This document shows, piece by piece, positions 4,968-9,952 of a DNA stretch of 9,952 nucleotides. Source of the stretch: Thiotrichales bacterium. Lineage in GTDB: Bacteria > Pseudomonadota > Gammaproteobacteria > Francisellales > CACEW01. Made by a program: the position numbers and the translations under genes. Each line of letters opens with the position of its first letter. The stretch's first letter is position 1. The DNA lies in contig JAHFRR010000042.1 of the NCBI GenBank assembly GCA_023266165.1, positions 1 to 9,952 on the forward strand, written 5' to 3'. A model generated the notes under the pieces. That model ran no database searches. It had not been told where the DNA came from and saw only the letters and a list, made by a program, of their open reading frames with translations.

Positions 4968-6452
4968 TTATCCTACAGCGCCTTCTAAACTTAACTCCAT
5001 GAGCTTCTGTGCTTCGACAGCAAACTCCAGGGGCAATTCTTTAAAGACTTCTTTGCAGAATCCATTGACGATCATGGCAACCGCCGCTTCTGCAGAAATC
5101 CCTCGTTGTTGGCAATAAAACAGCTGGTCTTCAGAGATTTTAGAGGTCGTCGCCTCATGTTCTACCTGCGCTGTCGGGTTTCTCACTTCAATCGAGGGAA
5201 GGGTATGCGCGCCACATTGATGACCTAACAGCAAAGAATCACATTGCGTAACATTACGCGCGTTCTCAGCCAAAGGCGTGATACGTACCAGCCCTCGATA
5301 GGTGTTTTGCCCATGGGCGATGGAGATCCCCTTGGAAATAATGGTACTACGTGTGTTTTTTCCGATATGAATCATCTTCGTTCCCGTATCGGCCTGTTGG
5401 GATTTGCCCGTGAGAGCTACGGAATGAAAGCTTCCGACACTGTAATCCCCTTGTAAAATCACACTGGGGTATTTCCAAGTGATTGAAGAGCCTGTCTCGA
5501 TTTGCGTCCAAGAAATTCTAGCATGCGCGCCTTTGCACACGCCCCGCTTGGTGACAAAGTTATAGATGCCCCCTCGGCCATTTTCATCCCCTGGATACCA
5601 GTTTTGGACGGTCGAGTACTTGACCGTGGCATTCTTCAGGGCCACAATCTCCACCACCGCCGCATGGAGCTGGTTTTCATCACGCATGGGGGCCGTACAG
5701 CCTTCCAGATAGCTGACTGTGCTGTCTTCATCTGCAATAATCAACGTCCGCTCAAATTGACCTGTCCCTTTGGCATTGATTCTAAAATACGTTGAGAGCT
5801 CCATAGGGCATCGCACCCCTTTGGGGATATAGACAAACGAGCCATCGCTGAACACCGCTGAATTCAACGCCGCATAAAAGTTATCACCGATGGGCACCAC
5901 GCTCCCTAAATACTGCTGGATCAGCTCAGGATGGGTCTGAACAGCCTCTGAAATAGGGCAAAAGATCACACCCGCCTCTTTTAATTTCTCTTGAAACGTC
6001 GTTTTGATGGAAACGCTGTCAAACACGGCATCCACGGCAATCCCTTGTAGCCATTTTTGCTCTTCTAAGGGAATACCCAATTTATGATAGGCTTTTAAAA
6101 TCTCAGGATCTACCTGATCAAGATTCTCCGGGCCTTTTTTCACTTTTGGCGCGGAATAATAGCGAATGGCTTGAAAATCAATGGGTTCTATTTTTAACTT
6201 TGCCCAAGTAGGGAGGGTCATGGTTTGCCATTTTTCAAAGGCTTTCAAACGCCATGCCAACATAAAATCAGGCTCGTTTTTACGATGGGAGATTTCTCGA
6301 ATGACAGACTCGGACAACCCAGGCTCAAGGGTATCTGACTCAATGTCTGTCACAAAGCCATAGGGATAGTCTTGCGTACCCAGGCTATGAAACTCTGGAT
6401 TTTGCTCAGCTTTGCTTGGGGTGCTTGAACTTCTTGGATTTCTTGGACTCAT
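4968..6452 (-). CDS. sufB: Fe-S cluster assembly scaffold SufB
   Basis: SufB is the main scaffold on which the SUF system builds Fe-S clusters, in complex with SufC and SufD. The protein is 494 aa, the same as E. coli SufB within one residue. Family signatures include YIPKGVRCPMELSTYFRIN, YLEGCTAP, the cysteine-rich RNVTQCDSLLLGHQCGAHT, EHEATTSKI, QLFYCQQRGIS and the C-terminal PLEFAVEAQKLMELSLE. The first 20 residues are a Ser/Pro/Arg-rich low-complexity leader before homology begins. The ATG at 6452 is chosen because GAAGAGG lies 8 bp upstream and homologous length starts there. The in-frame sequence back to 6596 overlaps the ATPase gene and is not needed. It is the first gene of the suf operon and follows a likely promoter at 6474-6502. 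Confidence 0.97.
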   Translation of the reverse strand: MSPRNPRSSSTPSKAEQNPEFHSLGTQDYPYGFVTDIESDTLEPGLSESVIREISHRKNEPDFMLAWRLKAFEKWQTMTLPTWAKLKIEPIDFQAIRYYSAPKVKKGPENLDQVDPEILKAYHKLGIPLEEQKWLQGIAVDAVFDSVSIKTTFQEKLKEAGVIFCPISEAVQTHPELIQQYLGSVVPIGDNFYAALNSAVFSDGSFVYIPKGVRCPMELSTYFRINAKGTGQFERTLIIADEDSTVSYLEGCTAPMRDENQLHAAVVEIVALKNATVKYSTVQNWYPGDENGRGGIYNFVTKRGVCKGAHARISWTQIETGSSITWKYPSVILQGDYSVGSFHSVALTGKSQQADTGTKMIHIGKNTRSTIISKGISIAHGQNTYRGLVRITPLAENARNVTQCDSLLLGHQCGAHTLPSIEVRNPTAQVEHEATTSKISEDQLFYCQQRGISAEAAVAMIVNGFCKEVFKELPLEFAVEAQKLMELSLEGAVG

Positions 6453-6473
6453 CGTGCTCGCCTCTTCGGGGCC

Positions 6474-6502
6474 AGCGTACTTCAGAGAAGTCCTAGAGTC
6501 AA
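6474..6502 (-). promoter_or_regulatory. candidate promoter of the suf operon
   Basis: TTGACT (6497-6502) and TACGCT (6474-6479) are 17 bp apart, in the 94-bp gap between the ATPase stop and sufB. The -35 is good and the -10 weak, as expected for an activated or regulated promoter. The predicted start near 6467 gives a leader of only about 15 nt, with the Shine-Dalgarno sequence at its very 5' end. I looked for an IscR-type palindrome and found no more than a half-site resemblance, so the regulator is unknown. Confidence 0.45.
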
Positions 6503-6546
6503 GCGATTTTTGAAGGCTTAAGGCCGGAAGACATCCATCGATCTCT

Positions 6547-7737
6547 CTACGGATTTCTCGTTTTATTCTTAAATGACTGAAAATATCGTGACACACCCAC
6601 CTCCCAGGGTAACGCCACTACAGCATCAAAACGCATTTCATGTGGATCCTGACTTAAACATAATCCTTCAGCATTCAAAACATTTGAAGTACGCAAAAGA
6701 GTTTGAATCATATCAGGTCGAAGCTCTGCTGTGCTTTTAATTTCAATCAACAACAGTTTTTCTCCAGGACGTTCAACCACTAAATCAATTTCCAATCCTT
6801 CTTTGGTCATCAGATAACTCAAACGATACTCTGGATGAAAGTAGGTCACCAATTTGGCAATTTCCATGATCACAAAGCTTTCGAATAATTCGCCGTAATA
6901 GCTTGTCCCTGCTCGAATAGGCAATGTCAATAACCGACTCAGAGCTCTCGTAACACCCAGATCATAAAAATAAAACTTCGGCTTTTGGCACAGTCGCTTT
7001 CGGAATGAATGCTCAAAAGGCTCCAGTAACATCCCAAGCCAAGTATCCTCTAAGATACCAAAATAAGCCGCCACCGTTTTGCCATCCACACCACAGTCAC
7101 GACCTATTTTTTCATAATGAATGACTTTTCCGTTAGATTGCGCGGCAACCTCTAAAAACCGGCGAAAAGGCTCTATTTTCCTGACCAGCTGTTCTGCTAA
7201 AATTTCCTCCTTCAAATAGGTGTATACATAGCTTTGTAAAAACTCAAATTTATCCTCAGTCTGTTTCAGGTTCATCACTTTGGGTAACGCACCAAAAGAG
7301 AGAGCGTGCTCCAAATTGAAAACACCGGTTTGTTCCAGATATGACAAAGGAAACAACGTTTTTACAAATGCTCGCCCTGCTAAAAGATTAGCACCTCCTT
7401 GTTTGAGTTTCCTCGCACTCGAGCCCGTTAAAATAAAAATAATATTTTTTGTCTCTATGACATCATGAACGATATCTAGCAAACGTGGAAGTTTTTGGAC
7501 TTCATCAATCACCACACACTGGAGGTTCGGAAGTTTCGCTTCAATATCTGCATAGAGCAAGTCAGGTGATCTCGCATAACGATCCTCAACTGCGGGTTTC
7601 AATAAATCGATCCACAAACAAAACTCGTTTGAGAATTTTTTTCTCAGCAAAGTACTTTTCCCAACACCACGCGCACCAAATAAAAAGAAAGAATGGTGAA
7701 CGGGTAAATCCAGCATACGCTCATAAAGTTCATGCAT
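6547..7737 (-). CDS. AAA family ATPase with DUF4143 domain
   Basis: This 396-aa protein belongs to a widespread but poorly characterised ATPase family with a C-terminal nuclease-like domain. The N-terminal AAA domain has Walker A GARGVGKST (21-29), Walker B VVIDEVQK (75-82), and the sensor LTGSSARKL (103-111) followed by the family mark GRAFVKTLFPLSYLE. A winged-helix-like middle holds GVDGKTVAAYFGILEDT. The C-terminal DUF4143 region has YYGELFESFVIMEI and then EIDLVVER...LLLIEIKST, whose Asp/Glu/Lys spacing resembles the PD-(D/E)XK fold. Its cellular role is unknown. Such genes are often single, variably present cargo and some have been compared with toxin-antitoxin or defence genes. The ATG at 7737 is chosen over a TTG at 7779, which would lie upstream of the predicted transcription start. 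It has its own promoter and separates murE from suf, suggesting insertion. Confidence 0.9.
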   Translation of the reverse strand: MHELYERMLDLPVHHSFFLFGARGVGKSTLLRKKFSNEFCLWIDLLKPAVEDRYARSPDLLYADIEAKLPNLQCVVIDEVQKLPRLLDIVHDVIETKNIIFILTGSSARKLKQGGANLLAGRAFVKTLFPLSYLEQTGVFNLEHALSFGALPKVMNLKQTEDKFEFLQSYVYTYLKEEILAEQLVRKIEPFRRFLEVAAQSNGKVIHYEKIGRDCGVDGKTVAAYFGILEDTWLGMLLEPFEHSFRKRLCQKPKFYFYDLGVTRALSRLLTLPIRAGTSYYGELFESFVIMEIAKLVTYFHPEYRLSYLMTKEGLEIDLVVERPGEKLLLIEIKSTAELRPDMIQTLLRTSNVLNAEGLCLSQDPHEMRFDAVVALPWEVGVSRYFQSFKNKTRNP

Positions 7738-7747
7738 GACTAAAATC

Positions 7748-7768
7748 TCTCGGAAGCTTATTCCGAGA
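7748..7768. promoter_or_regulatory. perfect 8-bp inverted repeat over the ATPase gene's -10 and start site, operator candidate
   Basis: TCTCGGAA (7748-7755) and TTCCGAGA (7761-7768) are perfect inverted arms around the 5-bp spacer GCTTA. The right arm touches the predicted -10 and covers the likely start near 7761. A transcript from there would contain only one arm, so a protein operator is more likely than an RNA hairpin. A related CTCCGAA sequence (minus strand) lies in the spacer between -35 and -10. Autoregulation is possible but not shown. Confidence 0.55.
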
Positions 7769-7796
7769 ATGTACGCCAATTTCGGAGTACAGTCAA
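7768..7796 (-). promoter_or_regulatory. promoter of the DUF4143 ATPase gene
   Basis: TTGACT (7791-7796) and TACATT (7768-7773) are separated by 17 bp, in the 84-bp gap after murE. This gives a leader of about 24 nt before the ATG at 7737. It indicates that the ATPase gene is a separate transcription unit. Confidence 0.6.
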
Positions 7797-7821
7797 GCGT
7801 GTGCCTGGAGTATCGAACAGC

Positions 7822-9285
7822 CTAACGTGCCAATATCGCCTTTGCCCAACCCGCTTCGTCCACGGGCAATAGCTCAGCGCCCCTTTGTTCCCAACGCTCA
7901 TGGCCCTTACCTGCCAGCAATAAGCCATCATCAGGGCCGAGTTGGCTACAAGCCGCTTTCACGGCCTCTTCACGAGAAGCCATAAAACCAATGTTCTCAG
8001 GATGGTAAAACCCTGTTCGGATGTCTTCAAAAATGTGCTCGAGAGATTCAGATCGAGGATTATCTGAGGAGACAATCACATGATCCGCTTCACGCTCTGC
8101 AATCTGGGCCATCAGCGAGCGTTTTCCTCGATCGCGATCACCCCCACACCCAAAGACTACCCAGAGCTTGCCCCGAACATAAGGCCGTATAGCTCTGAGC
8201 GCACTGGCCAGACCCTCCGGCGTATGGGCATAATCAATCAAAACCCAGGGTTGTCGAGAGATTACCTCCATGCGTCCTCGAACCGATTGAACCCTCGAAA
8301 GCCAGTGTGTCATCGCCTCAAGACAGACTCCCTCTTTCCATAAAATCGCGATCACGGATAAAAGATTTTTGATTTGAAAGTCTCCTATCAAGGGAATAAG
8401 GGTTTCAATCTTTCCTAATGGGGTCTTGATAGAAACTTCAGTGCCAGCGAGGTGGGGTCGGCAGTACTCAAGTACAAAATCACCCTGGGTATGAGGGCAC
8501 TGTCCTATCAAGATTTTTCGGGCTTTTGAAGTCATCTCTTGGGAAAGTCTTAAACCATAGGGGTCTTCAATAGGGATCACGGCGTACTGCAATTCCGGTC
8601 GATCAAACAGCTTTTTTTTTGCTTGATAATAGTTTTCCATAGTGGGATGATAGTCTAGATGGTCTCTGGTCAGATTTGTGAAAATAGCGCTATCAAACGC
8701 AATAGCTTCGACTCGATGTTGAGTCAAGCCATGAGAGGATACCTCCATAGCAATAGTGCGTGCACCTTGATTTTTAAGGGCCCGTAACATTCTTTGAATT
8801 TCAATAGGATCTCCTGTTGTTCGAGACGCTTCTTGAATATCAGGCCATAAGCCATTTCCAATGGTACCCAGCACACCACAGGGTAATTGAAACTCCAGGA
8901 AGGCTTGCGCCAGAAAGTGAGAGATCGATGTCTTGCCATTGGTGCCTGTGATGCCTATGACTTTAAGATCCCGTGAAGGATTCTGATAGAAAATCCCTGC
9001 CAATTGGGAGATTTTGGCTTTTAGGTTAAGAATGGGAATACAAGGAACCCGATCAGCCTCGCCACGATGTCTTGTCTCTGAATAAGGCTCGTAAAATACC
9101 GCCGCAGCGCCTGATCTGATGGCCTCTGGAATGTAATCTCTCGCATCATGCTTTTCCCCTTTGACCGCGACAAAAAGAAATCCAGGCTGGATATTTTGAT
9201 GGTTCAGCGCAATGCCTTGAAGATCCACAGCGGGATAACCCTCTGTGGGAAGAGACAATGCTGCAAGCAAGGTATGTAAATTCAT
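7822..9285 (-). CDS. murE: UDP-N-acetylmuramoyl-L-alanyl-D-glutamate--2,6-diaminopimelate ligase
   Basis: MurE is the cytoplasmic Mur ligase that adds meso-diaminopimelate to UDP-MurNAc-L-Ala-D-Glu using ATP. The 487-aa length fits the family (about 490). The N-terminal substrate domain (1-105) is followed by the ATP loop GITGTNGKTS (111-120), EVSSHGL (181-187), TNLTRDHLDYH (203-213) and the carbamylated-lysine segment YYQAKKKLF (219-227). The C-terminal domain has DYAHTPEGL (351-359), FGCGGDRDRGKR (378-389), the DNPR diaminopimelate-specificity motif (408-411) and GKGHE (459-463). All key motifs are intact. The ATG at 9285 has AAGGA 8 bp upstream. It lies 82 bp after mnmE, not beside ftsI or murF as in the usual division/cell wall cluster, which is unusual for a gammaproteobacterium. 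Confidence 0.97.
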   Translation of the reverse strand: MNLHTLLAALSLPTEGYPAVDLQGIALNHQNIQPGFLFVAVKGEKHDARDYIPEAIRSGAAAVFYEPYSETRHRGEADRVPCIPILNLKAKISQLAGIFYQNPSRDLKVIGITGTNGKTSISHFLAQAFLEFQLPCGVLGTIGNGLWPDIQEASRTTGDPIEIQRMLRALKNQGARTIAMEVSSHGLTQHRVEAIAFDSAIFTNLTRDHLDYHPTMENYYQAKKKLFDRPELQYAVIPIEDPYGLRLSQEMTSKARKILIGQCPHTQGDFVLEYCRPHLAGTEVSIKTPLGKIETLIPLIGDFQIKNLLSVIAILWKEGVCLEAMTHWLSRVQSVRGRMEVISRQPWVLIDYAHTPEGLASALRAIRPYVRGKLWVVFGCGGDRDRGKRSLMAQIAEREADHVIVSSDNPRSESLEHIFEDIRTGFYHPENIGFMASREEAVKAACSQLGPDDGLLLAGKGHERWEQRGAELLPVDEAGWAKAILAR

Positions 9286-9325
9286 GCTGTTGTCCTTCTC
9301 AAAACCTATTGAGCTTCTCCACTAT

Positions 9326-9340
9326 TGTTGACAATCAACA
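9326..9340. promoter_or_regulatory. 15-bp palindrome between mnmE and murE
   Basis: TGTTGA and TCAACA are perfect 6-bp inverted arms around CAA. It sits midway in the 82-bp gap between the mnmE stop and murE start. No T-tract follows, so it is not an intrinsic terminator. No convincing promoter hexamers accompany it. It may be an operator or chance. Confidence 0.3.
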
Positions 9341-9367
9341 TGAGATTAAGCCGTGGATTTTAAAAAC

Positions 9368-9952
9368 TCACTTCCCAATACAAAACGTTGAGAAAATCTC
9401 TCCCAATAGATCATCAGAGCGAAACTCTCCCGTGATGCTACTAAGCGCCTGCTGAGCACATCGCAATTCTTCTGCTAAAAGCTCTAAAGCGTGATGATGC
9501 TTGAATTGCGCCTCTCCCGCATGCAGAAGTTTCAATACCCGATCTAGCGCCTCCAAATGACGCCTACGCGCCATAAACCGCCCCTCCACCTGAGGGTGAT
9601 ACCCGATACACTTCAATAAATGCTGCTTCAGCTCATCAAGCCCCTGATGGGTTTTGGCAGAAATTAAAATAATTTTATAACGTTCCGGGTGTTTTAAATA
9701 TTTTGTCAGTGTATTGATATTGAAATCGTGTAGGCTCTCATCCATTTTATTGATCAGTAGAATAAGAGGCACCCCCTCTGGAAACGTAGGATACAGCTCA
9801 GCTTCAATCGATTCAAAGCACTCAGGTCGGGTGCCATCCAACACCCATAACAACTGATCAGCCTGTCTCATAGCCGTATAGGCGCGCTTGACCCCTTCTT
9901 TTTCGACAATATCCTCTGTCACTCTCAAGCCTGCCGTGTCAACCACATGGAC
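9368..9952 (-). CDS. mnmE: tRNA uridine-5-carboxymethylaminomethyl modification GTPase MnmE, C-terminal part
   Basis: MnmE works with MnmG to install the 5-carboxymethylaminomethyl group on the wobble uridine of certain tRNAs. The visible 194 residues begin in the GTPase domain at VHVVDTAGLR (the DxxG/G3 motif). They continue through LLINKMD (NKxD, guanine recognition) and ISAKTHQGLDEL (G5 region). The C-terminal helical domain ends in ITGEFRSDDLLGEIFSTFCIGK, with the hallmark CIGK tail that carries the catalytic cysteine. The N-terminal tetrahydrofolate-binding domain and Walker A lie beyond the window edge. The reading frame is open to the edge. Confidence 0.97.
   Translation of the reverse strand, partial: VHVVDTAGLRVTEDIVEKEGVKRAYTAMRQADQLLWVLDGTRPECFESIEAELYPTFPEGVPLILLINKMDESLHDFNINTLTKYLKHPERYKIILISAKTHQGLDELKQHLLKCIGYHPQVEGRFMARRRHLEALDRVLKLLHAGEAQFKHHHALELLAEELRCAQQALSSITGEFRSDDLLGEIFSTFCIGK

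Noticed and set aside
6470..6510. IscR-type binding site in the sufB promoter.
   Set aside because: Only a CTTGACT half-site resembles the IscR consensus. The second half does not match, so I do not call it.
6453..6596. A 48-codon N-terminal extension of SufB.
   Set aside because: It runs over the end of the ATPase gene and through the candidate suf promoter. The ATG at 6452 has a good ribosome binding site and gives the expected length.

Overview
The window comes from a bacterium, most likely a gammaproteobacterium, with moderate G+C (mid-40s percent by eye). It makes a meso-diaminopimelate cell wall, because MurE carries the DNPR motif. The N-terminus of the IMPDH/GMP reductase-family protein, the compact suf operon and the CsrA-type RNA motifs suggest Legionellales/Coxiellaceae, but this is inference without rRNA. 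Every gene I can support lies on the minus strand, so the window is read here from high to low coordinates.

Region 1 (9952-7822): the 3' end of mnmE (tRNA wobble-uridine modification GTPase), an 82-bp gap with a small perfect palindrome, then complete murE (peptidoglycan precursor ligase). Region 2 (7821-6547): an AAA ATPase of the DUF4143 type. It has its own sigma70-like promoter, and a perfect 8-bp inverted repeat overlies the -10 element and the predicted start site. It looks like a self-contained accessory gene inserted between housekeeping genes.

Region 3 (6502-1243): a tightly packed suf Fe-S cluster operon, sufB-sufC-sufD-sufS-(A-type HesB/IscA carrier)-sufT. SufB, SufC, SufS and the carrier keep their diagnostic residues. 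SufD is only 255 aa, the core beta-helix and C-terminal part of a protein normally over 400 aa, and it ends in a short QEKLD repeat encoded by a 15-bp tandem repeat. No SufE or SufU sulfur acceptor is present. Region 4 (1190-432): a small helix-turn-helix protein and coaD (coenzyme A synthesis), probably read through from the suf genes.

Region 5 (431-224): a 208-bp gap that is the most interesting part of the window. Directly after the coaD stop is a near-consensus sigma70 promoter (TTGACA, 17 bp, TAGAAT), followed about 110 nt later by a strong intrinsic terminator. The predicted RNA begins with two adjacent hairpins whose loops present GGA, and the first contains ACAGGGAUGU, a close match to the high-affinity CsrA binding consensus. 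I interpret this as a previously unannotated small RNA that binds CsrA/RsmA. Region 6 (263-1): a separate promoter and the first 74 codons of an IMP dehydrogenase/GMP reductase-family gene.
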